Assembly (NCBI GenBank): GCA_051003695.1 | Contig: JBPCLB010000198.1 | Span: 1 to 24,104, forward strand | Direction: 5' to 3' | Source: Gaiella sp051003695 | Lineage (GTDB): Bacteria; Actinomycetota; Thermoleophilia; Gaiellales; Gaiellaceae | Length of the DNA: 24,104 bases | In this document: positions 15,923 through 24,104 of the stretch, one piece after another | Layout of the letters: the number at the start of each line of letters is the position of its first letter | Position numbering within the stretch: the stretch's first letter is position 1 | Notes under the pieces: model-generated | What the model was told of the DNA's origin: nothing | Databases searched by the model: none | What the model saw: the letters and a program-made list of their open reading frames with translations, nothing else | Made by a program: the position numbers and the translations under genes

Positions 15923-15947
15923 GGTGCCAGGGCGAAGCCGGGGCACC
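15923..15947. repeat. Degenerate GGTGCC...GGCACC hairpin in the ppk-ppx gap
   Basis: The outer arms GGTGCC/GGCACC (15923-15928, 15942-15947) and inner GGC-GAA-GCC (15931-15939) form a stem with a 2-bp internal mismatch. The outer arms and the GAAGCC core match the perfect hairpin at 787-810, suggesting one repeat family. Confidence 0.45.
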
Positions 15948-15975
15948 GTCCGGGCGGTTGTGCAGGATCGAACCG

Positions 15976-16872
15976 ATGAGAGTCGCGGTCGTCGACGTCG
16001 GGTCGAACACCGCACGACTGCTCGTCGCCGAGGTCAGCGCCGACGGACGGGTGCGCACGATTGACGAGCTGCGCGAGCACCTCGGGCTCGGTGCCGAGAT
16101 CGCGCGCACGGGTGCACTCTCGGAGGCGACCGTCGCTCGGGTTGCAGACACCTGTCGCGGGTACGCGAAACGCGCCCGGCGGCTGGGTGTCGAGCGGGCG
16201 GAGGCAGTGGTCACGGCACCCGGGCGACAGGGCCGGGATCCGCGCAGGCTGGTGGCGGCCCTCGCCACGGCGACGAAGATGCCCGTCCGAGTGCTCTCAC
16301 CCGACCAGGAGGGCCGGCTCGCCTACGAGGGCGCGATCGCCCGCGCGCAGGGCGAGCTTCCGGAGGTGGTGGCCGCGGTCGACGTCGGCGGCGGCTCGAC
16401 GGAGATCGTCGTGGGCACACCACTGCTCGGCGCCGCGTGGATCCGCTCGATCGATCTCGGCTCATTGCGCTTGACGGGCGCGATGCTCGCGGACGATCCG
16501 CCGCGACCAGGGGCGATCGAAGCCGCACGACAGGCTGTGCGCGCGGCCTTCGTCTCGACGATGCCTCCTGCAGCCGACGTCGCGCTCGCCACGGGAGGCA
16601 GCGCGCGCGCCGTGGCAAAGATCGTCGGGAGGACGTTCGGCCCCCACGAGCTGGACGAGGTCGTCGAGCGATTTTCCCGCCGGCCGGCGGCAAAGGTCGG
16701 CCGGGGACTCGGGCTCGATCCCCCTCGGGCGAGAACGATCGTTGCCGGGGCGCTGCTGCTCGCCGCCACCTCGCGCGCACTCGGCGTGCCGCTCGAGCTC
16801 GCGCACGGCGGCTTGCGCGAGGGCGCCGCCCTCGCACTCGCCTCGAGACCCGTCACGTCGCTCGCCGCCTGA
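15976..16872 (+). CDS. ppx: Ppx/GppA-family exopolyphosphatase
   Basis: This 298-residue phosphatase of the actin-like ASKHA fold removes terminal phosphate from polyphosphate and/or pppGpp. Phosphate loop 1 is VVDVGSNTARLL (5-16), the likely catalytic glutamate is E112 in LSPDQEGRLAYEGA, and phosphate loop 2 is VDVGGGSTEIV (135-145). LATGGSARA (about 198) and the C-terminal AHGGLREGAAL also fit. It is the short, two-domain actinobacterial form, lacking the C-terminal HD-like domains of E. coli Ppx (about 510 residues). The ATG at 15976 has AGGA about 9 bases upstream. The pairing with ppk1 favours polyphosphate as substrate, but the sequence does not exclude pppGpp. Confidence 0.93.
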   Translation: MRVAVVDVGSNTARLLVAEVSADGRVRTIDELREHLGLGAEIARTGALSEATVARVADTCRGYAKRARRLGVERAEAVVTAPGRQGRDPRRLVAALATATKMPVRVLSPDQEGRLAYEGAIARAQGELPEVVAAVDVGGGSTEIVVGTPLLGAAWIRSIDLGSLRLTGAMLADDPPRPGAIEAARQAVRAAFVSTMPPAADVALATGGSARAVAKIVGRTFGPHELDEVVERFSRRPAAKVGRGLGLDPPRARTIVAGALLLAATSRALGVPLELAHGGLREGAALALASRPVTSLAA

Positions 16873-16883
16873 CGTCCAGGCGA

Positions 16884-16915
16884 CCTGGGGTCAGACCCAT
16901 GGGTCCGACCCCAGG
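16884..16915. terminator. 32-bp near-perfect palindrome between convergent genes
   Basis: Outer arms CCTGGGGTC (16884-16892) and GACCCCAGG (16907-16915) surround a perfect inner dyad GACCCATGGGTC (16894-16905). Only one opposed pair (16893/16906) breaks the symmetry. It lies 12 bp past the ppx stop and 24 bp before the end of the convergent M20 gene. A bidirectional terminator stem without a T-tract, or a dispersed intergenic palindrome, are both plausible. Confidence 0.7.
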
Positions 16916-16938
16916 GTCGGCGACTCGGTGCCCGAGAG

Positions 16939-18249
16939 CTACTGCCCGGCAACCCCGCAGAAGCGCATCGCCGAAATCGCGAGCGCCTGTGCGCAAGCCA
17001 CGACCTCCGCGATCGGGACGCACTCGGCGGTCGAGTGCGCGAGGTGGATGTCGCCCGGGCCGAGACAGAGCGCGGGGATTCCGCCCTCGAGCGTCAGCGT
17101 CGCGCCGTCGTGCCAGTTATCGAGGCCGCCGATCGCGCTCGTGGTGCCCACGTCCCGCGCGGCCGCGAGCGTCGCGACGACGAGGGGGTCGTCTGCGGAG
17201 ATCTCGGATGGTGGAACTCCGCCGCCGTTCCACTCGATCCTCGGCGGGTGGCCGGCGAGCCAGGAATCCGCCGCGGCCGCATCGAGGATCCAGCGGGTGA
17301 ACTCCTCCTGGACGAGCGACCCCCACCCGCGCTCGTCCGCCTGCTCAGGGAGGTACTGCACGTGGCAGTCGAGCCGGCACGACGCGGGATACGACACGAG
17401 CCACTGGCCCCCCTGCACGAGCGTCGGCACACAGCCGCCCGGGGAGAGCAGCGGATGACGTGGCCGGCTCGCCCATTCGGTTCGCAGTCGCTCGATCGCG
17501 TCGAGCACCACGTGCAGCTTCTCGATCGCGTTGACCGGGCCGCTGTCGTCGGGATGACGGGGCGCGATGCCGGCATGGGCCGACCGGCCATCGACCACGA
17601 TCGAGGGCAGCAGGCTGCCTCGGCAGGCGATCCAGACGTCGAGCGCCGTGGGCTCGGGCACGATCGCGCCGTCCGCGTGCAGCGTTCGCGCCGAGACGAG
17701 CCCGCCCGCCCCCGTCGACTCCTCCTCGGTCACCGTGTTGACGACCAGGTCGCCCGCCAGACGAATGCCGAGCTGCGCGAGAGTCTCGGCCGCGAGGACC
17801 ATCGCGGCGACGCCACCCTTCATGTCGCAGGCACCGCGGCCGTGAACGAGGCCGTCGGCGACCACGGCGGCGCGCGGGTCGTGCGCCCACTCCCCCCGCG
17901 GCTCGATGCTGACGACGTCGACGTGCCCGTTCAGCAGGAGCGTCCGGCCACCGCCGCCGCCGGGGAACCGCGCAACCAGCTGCGGCCGACCCTCGAAGCT
18001 CAAACCGGCCGGCACCAGCGGATGACCCGCGTAGTGCGCCGCGTCCGGCTCGGTCAGCTCGACGTCGGCGCCGGCCGCCCCGAGGCGGTCGGCGAGGAAC
18101 GACTGCAGATCGGCCTCTTCGCGAGCGGGCTCGCCGATCGTCTGGGTGAGGGTGTCGAAGCCGATCAGCGTCCGTAGGAGCTCGACGAGCTCATGCTCGC
18201 GTGCGCCGATCGCCTCGGAGACCCGTTGCTCGGTGGCAGTCAACCCCAT
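16939..18249 (-). CDS. M20-family metallodeacylase (ArgE/DapE-like)
   Basis: This 436-residue di-zinc amidohydrolase cleaves an N-acyl amino acid or related amide. The metal sites are in order: H109 and D111 in NGHVDVV, bridging D142 in GRGACDMKGG, E175/E176 in VTEEES (catalytic base and ligand), and H405 in HLAHSTAE. A central dimerisation (lid) domain spans about 205-320 (SAHAGIAPRHPDDSG). The length and motif set fit the ArgE/DapE/acetylornithine-deacetylase subgroup, but the acyl substrate cannot be told; no arginine or lysine pathway gene is nearby. The ATG at 18249 fits the family N-terminus. That codon overlaps the ATG of the divergent aminotransferase, so either the promoters lie inside the genes or one start is wrong. 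Confidence 0.9.
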   Translation of the reverse strand: MGLTATEQRVSEAIGAREHELVELLRTLIGFDTLTQTIGEPAREEADLQSFLADRLGAAGADVELTEPDAAHYAGHPLVPAGLSFEGRPQLVARFPGGGGGRTLLLNGHVDVVSIEPRGEWAHDPRAAVVADGLVHGRGACDMKGGVAAMVLAAETLAQLGIRLAGDLVVNTVTEEESTGAGGLVSARTLHADGAIVPEPTALDVWIACRGSLLPSIVVDGRSAHAGIAPRHPDDSGPVNAIEKLHVVLDAIERLRTEWASRPRHPLLSPGGCVPTLVQGGQWLVSYPASCRLDCHVQYLPEQADERGWGSLVQEEFTRWILDAAAADSWLAGHPPRIEWNGGGVPPSEISADDPLVVATLAAARDVGTTSAIGGLDNWHDGATLTLEGGIPALCLGPGDIHLAHSTAECVPIAEVVACAQALAISAMRFCGVAGQ

Positions 18250-19531
18250 GACCTTGCAGCTTGACGGCTCGCCCGGCGAGACTGCAACTGCGTTGAGCGC
18301 TCTCTGGCATCCGTTCGCCGACATGGCCGTCGTCTCGGGGTCGGAGTTCGTGCTCGTGCGCGGCGAGGGTGTCTACGTCTGGGACGCCGACGGCAGGCGC
18401 TATCTCGACGGCTCGTCGAGCCTCTGGTACTGCAACGTCGGTCACGGCCGGCGCGAGATCGCCGAGGCGATCGCACGACAGCTCGGGGACCTGGAGACGT
18501 TTCACGCGTTCGGCGACGTCGCGACCGCGCCGGCGCTCGAGCTGGCCGACAAGCTCGCGACGCTCGCACCACAACCCGGTTCGAGGATCTTCCTCACGAG
18601 CGGCGGCGGCGACTCGATCGAAGGCGCTGCAAAGCTCGCCCGTCTCCACCACGCCCTACGCGGCGAGCCCGCGCGAACCCAGTTGATCAGCCGACGCCAC
18701 GGCTATCACGGAACGCACGGGATCGGGACGAGCATCCTCGGCATGCCCTACCGCGAGGAGTTCGGACCACTCGTCGAGGGAACCTCGCTGGTCGCGTGGG
18801 ACTCGGTCGAGGAGCTCGAGGCGGAGATCATGCGCCTCGGCCCGGGGCGGGTCGCAGCGTTCGTGTTCGAGCCCGTGATCGGCTCGGGTGGCGTCCGCGT
18901 GCCACCGCCCGGCTACCTCGACGGCGTGATCGAGACCTGCCGCCGTCACGGCGTGTTGACCGTCGCCGACGCGGTGATCAGCGGCTTCGGCCGGCTGGGT
19001 GGCTGGTTCGGAACCGAGCGCTTCGGGCTCGAGCCCGACCTGATCGTCTTTGCAAAAGGCGTCACGAGCGGCTACCTGCCGCTCGGCGGGATCGTCGTCT
19101 CACCGCAGGTCGCCGAGCCGTTCTGGTCGGAGCCCGGCCGGGTGTTCGCGCACGGCGCGACCTACAGCGGCCACTCCACGTGTTGCGCGGCCGCGCTCGC
19201 GAACATCGCGCTGCTCGAGCAGGACGATCTGATCCACCGCGCCCAGCGGCTCGAGTCGGGCTTCTACGAGCGGCTGCGGACGCTCGAGGGCAGCTCGCTG
19301 GTGCAGGAGGTGCGTGGTGGGATCGGGCTGATGGCCGCCGTGATCCTCGAGCCGGAGCTCGTGACGACAGATCCGTCAGCGGGAGCGAGGCTGCTCCAGG
19401 GCGCACGCGCCGAGGGCTTGCTCACGCGCGGCCTGGCCGACGGCGTCGCCGTCGCCCCGCCGCTGATCGTGGAGGACGAGCACGTCGACGCGATGGTCGC
19501 GGCGCTCGGCGCGGCGCTGGGGCGTCTTTGA
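18248..19531 (+). CDS. Class III (omega) PLP-dependent aminotransferase
   Basis: This enzyme, 427 residues from ATG 18248, moves an amino group from an amine or omega-amino acid to a keto acid. PLP-Lys is K270 in VFAKGVTSGYLPLGG. The pyridine-nitrogen aspartate is D241 in VADAVISGFGRLGGWF; the residue after it is Ala, where most relatives have Glu (DEV). SSSLWYCNVGHG (about 57-68) and FLTSGGGDSIEGAAK are the substrate and PLP-phosphate regions. HGATYSGHSTCCAAALANI is typical of the family. Alternative TTG 18293, just before SALWHPFADM, would free space for a promoter. The substrate is unknown. The divergent M20 gene may belong to the same process, but nothing in the sequence proves this. Confidence 0.9.
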   Translation: MTLQLDGSPGETATALSALWHPFADMAVVSGSEFVLVRGEGVYVWDADGRRYLDGSSSLWYCNVGHGRREIAEAIARQLGDLETFHAFGDVATAPALELADKLATLAPQPGSRIFLTSGGGDSIEGAAKLARLHHALRGEPARTQLISRRHGYHGTHGIGTSILGMPYREEFGPLVEGTSLVAWDSVEELEAEIMRLGPGRVAAFVFEPVIGSGGVRVPPPGYLDGVIETCRRHGVLTVADAVISGFGRLGGWFGTERFGLEPDLIVFAKGVTSGYLPLGGIVVSPQVAEPFWSEPGRVFAHGATYSGHSTCCAAALANIALLEQDDLIHRAQRLESGFYERLRTLEGSSLVQEVRGGIGLMAAVILEPELVTTDPSAGARLLQGARAEGLLTRGLADGVAVAPPLIVEDEHVDAMVAALGAALGRL

Positions 19532-19555
19532 CACGAACCGGATCGTGTGGCGGGT

Positions 19556-19602
19556 AAGTTGAGTATATAGTTTGTTTTACCAAACTTTTCGGGTGGTCAA
19601 CG
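19556..19602 (+). promoter_or_regulatory. AT-rich promoter/operator of the HTH-nucleotidyltransferase module
   Basis: A sharp AT-rich island lies in GC-rich surroundings, with GTTGAGTATATAG and a dyad AGTTTG-TTTTAC-CAAACT (arms 19569-19574 and 19581-19586). GGGTGG at 19591-19596 then acts as a likely ribosome-binding site for ATG 19603. The dyad overlapping the promoter is where an autoregulatory HTH protein would bind (inference). Confidence 0.5.
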
Positions 19603-20319
19603 ATGAGAACGGACATCGAGGGCGGTATCGATACTCTCCTCCGCCTGCGGCGCTTGGTCGCCGACAGCGACGACCGCATGCGAGTCGAACTCGCGCCCGT
19701 CTTTCACTTCGTCGAATCAGTCGTGGGGCGCACGGTGGCGAGATCGACGGCTGCTCGTCTACTTCGGGTTAGCCAAACGGCGCTCGACCGCTGGGTCGCG
19801 GCCGGGGAAGTTCCATCGGTGATTACACCGACGGGTCGGCGGGTCGTGCCGGTCAGACACCTGATCGACCTGCTCGAGGCCGTCGACCTCGAACGGGAGC
19901 GCGGACGACGGCGGCCGCTCGCCCACGTCATCCAGCGTCGCCGTGCGGCGGCCGAGGCTCTCGACGTCGCACGACTTCTGCCACCGGCCGAGCCGACCAT
20001 CCATGGTCACCGTTCCGCCGAGCTACAGGGCCTTGCCTACCACCGCGTCGTCGCCGAACGACTCGATACCCGAATGCTCGACGACGCACGTGAGCGTCTT
20101 CGCGGTTGGCGATCCGGAGGTGCGATCGCTCCAGGCTGGGCTTCACGTTGGGCTGCGCTGCTCGACCGGCCGATCGCAGAAGTGGCGCACGTCATGTCCG
20201 CCGATACCGAGGAAGCGCGCGATCTCCGGCAGAGCTCGCCGTTCGTCGGCGTGCTTACCGAGCAGGAGCGCCGTCACGTCCTCCAGACGGTGGCCGCTCG
20301 CCGGAACCTCGCGGCTTGA
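19603..20319 (+). CDS. Helix-turn-helix protein, putative antitoxin or regulator partner of downstream nucleotidyltransferase
   Basis: This 238-residue protein has a MerR/excisionase-like helix-turn-helix at about 46-85: STAARLLRVSQTALDRWVAAG, then VPSVITPTGRRVVPVRHL, the typical recognition helix plus wing. The rest is helical and charged (ERERGRRRPLAHVIQRRRAAAEAL) with no catalytic motif I recognise. A C-terminal stretch (about 130-235) includes AYHRVVAERLDTRMLDDARERL and PFVGVLTEQERRHVL. The stop overlaps the next gene's TTG start as TTGA, so the two are translationally coupled. By position it could repress the module and neutralise the partner; that is inference. Confidence 0.75.
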   Translation: MRTDIEGGIDTLLRLRRLVADSDDRMRVELAPVFHFVESVVGRTVARSTAARLLRVSQTALDRWVAAGEVPSVITPTGRRVVPVRHLIDLLEAVDLERERGRRRPLAHVIQRRRAAAEALDVARLLPPAEPTIHGHRSAELQGLAYHRVVAERLDTRMLDDARERLRGWRSGGAIAPGWASRWAALLDRPIAEVAHVMSADTEEARDLRQSSPFVGVLTEQERRHVLQTVAARRNLAA

Positions 20320-20867
20320 AACGTGCGGAGCTCATCCATCTTCTCCAGGCTGCCGCGGAGATCGTGGACGAGGACGAGTTCGTGATCGTCGGCAGTCAGG
20401 CGGTGCTCGGAAATCCCGGAGTCCTCCCGGAGGCTCTCTTGCTCTCGATGGAGGCCGACATCTATCCGCTTCGGGTGCCCGACCGCGCGATCGAGATCGA
20501 CGGCGCGCTCGGGGAAGGGTCGCCCTTTCGCGAGCTCTACGGTTATTGGGCACACGGCGTCGGGCCCGAGACCCCGTGGGCGCCGGCCGGATGGCAGTCG
20601 AGGCTCATTCCCCTCGAGCTGCCCGGGTTCCACACGTCTCGCCAACGGACGATCACCGGGTGGTGCCTCAGCGCAGCCGACCTTGTCCTATCGAAGCTCG
20701 CCGCGGGCCGAGCGAAGGACATCGAGTTCGTTGGCGAGGCGCTCCGCGCTGGCATCGTGAACGCCGACCAGCTCGAGCTCGGTCTCGAGTTGATGGAAGT
20801 CAGGCATCGCGAGCGCACTGCTGCGAACCTGCGGATCGTTCTCGCGCGACGCGGGACTCAACCGTAG
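20316..20867 (+). CDS. DUF6036-like nucleotidyltransferase-fold protein
   Basis: This 183-residue protein has the minimal nucleotidyltransferase core: the GS motif in FVIVGSQAVLG (23-32) and the acidic pair E46-x-D48 in LLSMEADIYP. These are followed by IDGALGEGSPFRELYGYWAHGVGPETPWAPAGW and, near 120, LSAADLVLSKLAAGRAKD. These match the actinobacterial DUF6036 family as I remember it; the family function is not established, but related folds include AbiEii/MenT-type toxins that modify RNA or protein. The start is TTG 20316, overlapping the upstream TGA; no ATG or GTG fits. The 3' end overlaps the convergent gene by 10 bp. A toxin role is inferred from the coupled HTH partner only. Confidence 0.8.
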   Translation: MKRAELIHLLQAAAEIVDEDEFVIVGSQAVLGNPGVLPEALLLSMEADIYPLRVPDRAIEIDGALGEGSPFRELYGYWAHGVGPETPWAPAGWQSRLIPLELPGFHTSRQRTITGWCLSAADLVLSKLAAGRAKDIEFVGEALRAGIVNADQLELGLELMEVRHRERTAANLRIVLARRGTQP

Positions 20868-21979
20868 GCGGCGGCCCAAAAAGCGCGTACCCGCTCGAGC
20901 CGGCCGCGCTTCGGGAGTGCCCGGGCAAACCGCGTCAGCACGCGGGCTCGTCTGCGCGAGCCATCGAGCACGACGAGCTCGCCGTCCGCCGATCCGTACA
21001 GCAGCGAGGAGCCGCTCCAGCTCAGCGTGCTGCCGGGGGCGCACCCTTGCGCTCCGAGCGCGTGGCGGTAGAGCTCCTGCGCGGTCGCCTGTCCGGCCTC
21101 GAGGACATAGACAGCTGCGGTACCCGAGCGCGCGCCGGGTCGGACGTTGCTGAGCCGGAATGCGAACCTGCGGCCGTCGTCCGAGACGCCGACGCCGGAA
21201 TCCGAGACTCTCAGTTGTTCTTTCTCCCAGGAGGCTCGGGCAACAAGGAAGCCGGCGGTGCGAACGACCGTGAGCCCGTGCTCGCGCTCGAAGAGGAGCA
21301 GACCCGGTTGCGAGAATCTCATCGCTCCGTCGATCCCGGCGAGAGTCGGCCCATGCCGGAGTCGTCCGTCGCGGAAGCGAGCCAGACGACGGTCCAGGGT
21401 GAGGAAGTACAGCGTGTCGCTCGCAGGATCGAACGCAAACGAGCTTCCGACCCGGTAGCGGAGCTCGCGCGCTCGACCAGCGGCGGAGACGATCGTCAAA
21501 GAGCGGCCGCCCGCGACGATCAGCCGACCCTCTCGCGTGAAGTCGATGGGAAAGCGCCCCACACCTGCGCGGACGAGACGCTCCGGCGAACGCAGGTCGG
21601 TGACGAAGACGCCGCGTCCGTACGACGAGAACGCAAACCGCCCCGGCCCGAACGCGACGTTTCCGGCGTCGTTGGGATAGAGGCGGCTCGAGCGCCAGAC
21701 GACCCGGCCTTTGCGGAGAAGCACGATGCGGCCCGGCCGATTCCGTCGCACTTGGAGATCCGAGCCGAAACGACGCCCCGTTCCGCCTCCGTGCGCCGCG
21801 AAGAACCCACGCGGCAACCTCGCGACCCTCCCGTCCGTGGCTAACCGGAACCCCCCGCAACTCGTCTGGAGCACGATCGGCGCGGGAACCGCCGGGCCGT
21901 CAGGCAGCGGCGCAGAGCAGCGACTCGGCGGCGGCGCCGTCGATACCAGGAGAAGTGCCGCGACAAGAGACCCGACCAT
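20858..21979 (-). CDS. Hypothetical exported beta-propeller-like protein
   Basis: This 373-residue protein of unknown function starts with a short hydrophobic segment (MVGSLVAALLLVSTA), probably an export signal. The body is a series of short beta-strand blocks of the kind found in WD40-like/TolB-type propellers, for example NVAFGPGRFAFSSYGRGVFVTD, FPIDFTREGRLIVAGG, FAFDPASDTLYFLT, VGVSDDGRRFAFRLS and LSWSGSSLLYGSADGELVVLD. No catalytic motif is visible. Cys residues near 21, 41 and in QGCAPGS could pair. The ATG at 21979 lacks a clear ribosome-binding site. It is convergent with, and overlaps by 10 bp, the nucleotidyltransferase gene. A binding or scaffold role is the most that can be said. 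Confidence 0.75.
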   Translation of the reverse strand: MVGSLVAALLLVSTAPPPSRCSAPLPDGPAVPAPIVLQTSCGGFRLATDGRVARLPRGFFAAHGGGTGRRFGSDLQVRRNRPGRIVLLRKGRVVWRSSRLYPNDAGNVAFGPGRFAFSSYGRGVFVTDLRSPERLVRAGVGRFPIDFTREGRLIVAGGRSLTIVSAAGRARELRYRVGSSFAFDPASDTLYFLTLDRRLARFRDGRLRHGPTLAGIDGAMRFSQPGLLLFEREHGLTVVRTAGFLVARASWEKEQLRVSDSGVGVSDDGRRFAFRLSNVRPGARSGTAAVYVLEAGQATAQELYRHALGAQGCAPGSTLSWSGSSLLYGSADGELVVLDGSRRRARVLTRFARALPKRGRLERVRAFWAAAYG

Positions 21980-22089
21980 CGAGAAGCACTACGTCCGTCG
22001 CCACCTGAGAGGTCCCGCACCCGGTCGTCGAGCACGAGTGTGTGCGAGTCGGCGAGGGCGAGCTGCTGGGTCGAGCCACAAGCCTCTCG

Positions 22090-22115
22090 CACTTTCGGCG
22101 ACGCCGGGAGTGCCG
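22090..22115 (-). terminator. Possible terminator stem after ettA
   Basis: Reading on the minus strand just past the ettA stop, GGCACTCCCGGC-GTC-GCCGAAAGTGC can form a stem with two 2-bp mismatched positions. It has no T-tract, so the call is weak. Confidence 0.3.
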
Positions 22116-22119
22116 TTGC

Positions 22120-23799
<1,680 letters not shown>

Positions 23800-23948
23800 A
23801 TCCCTCCGAGCTCGCGGACGAAAGCGCTGAGCCTAGCGCCCGTGTCCGTCACCGGATGGAGACGACGGCTTCACCAGCCCGACGACCATCGGCTGACGCG
23901 GGCGAACGAGGATTGCGCTTCGTATTGCAAACCGAGAAGGAGAGGGAG

Positions 23949-24104
23949 ATGCATCGGAAGTTGATCGGCATCGCGGCCGTCGCGGCGCTCGTCGCCACCA
24001 GCGCGGCCGTTGCGGGGATCGCGATCATCAAGCCGTACGCGGTCGGAGTCGACGGCGGGTACTACACCCAGCGCCTGCTGTCGGTCGGGGACACCGTTCC
24101 GGAA
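23949..24104 (+). CDS. Exported protein, N-terminal fragment (partial)
   Basis: ATG 23949 follows AAGGAG with 6-base spacing. It opens 52 codons that run off the window end: MHRKLIGIAAVAALVATSAA is a clear Sec signal or membrane anchor, then VAGIAIIKPYAVGVDGGYY and TQRLLSVGDTVPE. The sequence after the signal faintly recalls the opening of secreted PhoX/phytase-like phosphatases, but too little is present to name it. It is divergent from ettA across about 150 bp, which should hold its promoter. Confidence 0.7.
   Translation, partial: MHRKLIGIAAVAALVATSAAVAGIAIIKPYAVGVDGGYYTQRLLSVGDTVPE

Noticed and set aside
21980..22119. Gap between the propeller-like gene and ettA
   Set aside because: No ORF with family features, no tRNA-like fold and no promoter that I could support; only the weak stem at 22090-22115.

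Overview
The window is GC-rich, with short intergenic gaps, frequent GTG/TTG starts and long open antisense frames, as expected of a high-GC actinobacterium. The gene mix (Ppk1/Ppx pair, EttA, a DUF6036-type nucleotidyltransferase, GntR/FCD regulator, betaine-type ABC importer) would suit a Thermoleophilia/Gaiellales-like soil or water lineage. That placement is inference; no rRNA or other phylogenetic marker is present. No tRNA, rRNA, CRISPR or insertion sequence was seen, and no gene-free stretch exceeds about 150 bases.

Region 1 (1-6386, minus strand) is a catabolic cluster for a methylated amine, most likely glycine betaine. In transcription order it encodes a Rieske oxygenase, a two-part FAD/GcvT dimethylglycine- or sarcosine-type dehydrogenase, EtfB, EtfA, and the N-terminal membrane half of an (Fe-S)-binding oxidoreductase cut by the window edge. 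The implied flow is oxidative N-demethylation, then flavin dehydrogenation with the one-carbon unit passed to tetrahydrofolate, with electrons going through ETF to a membrane Fe-S protein and the quinone pool.

Region 2 (6447-8755, plus strand) has a secreted murein hydrolase that fuses a MepA-type endopeptidase to an M14 carboxypeptidase. It is followed by a single-domain MetE-like methyltransferase with no standard start codon nearby.

Region 3 (8855-13677, minus strand) is a compact operon for quaternary-amine uptake: ProV-like ATPase with a CBS-like tail, a permease with two fused transmembrane domains, a ProX-like binding protein, and a GntR/FCD regulator at the end. AT-rich imperfect TGRTATAYCA palindromes occur in pairs both in front of this operon and in front of the dehydrogenase gene of region 1. 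This suggests that the GntR protein co-regulates uptake and breakdown.

Region 4 (13769-16872, plus strand) is polyphosphate metabolism: Ppk1 and a short Ppx/GppA phosphatase. A strong palindrome separates it from region 5, a divergent pair made of an M20 deacylase (minus) and a class III aminotransferase (plus) whose ATG codons overlap on one CATG.

Region 5 continues with a small two-gene module (helix-turn-helix protein plus DUF6036-like nucleotidyltransferase, TTGA overlap) behind an AT-rich promoter, resembling a toxin-antitoxin pair. Then come a secreted propeller-like protein of unknown function (minus), the ABC-F translation factor EttA (minus), and the start of an exported protein (plus) that runs off the window end.
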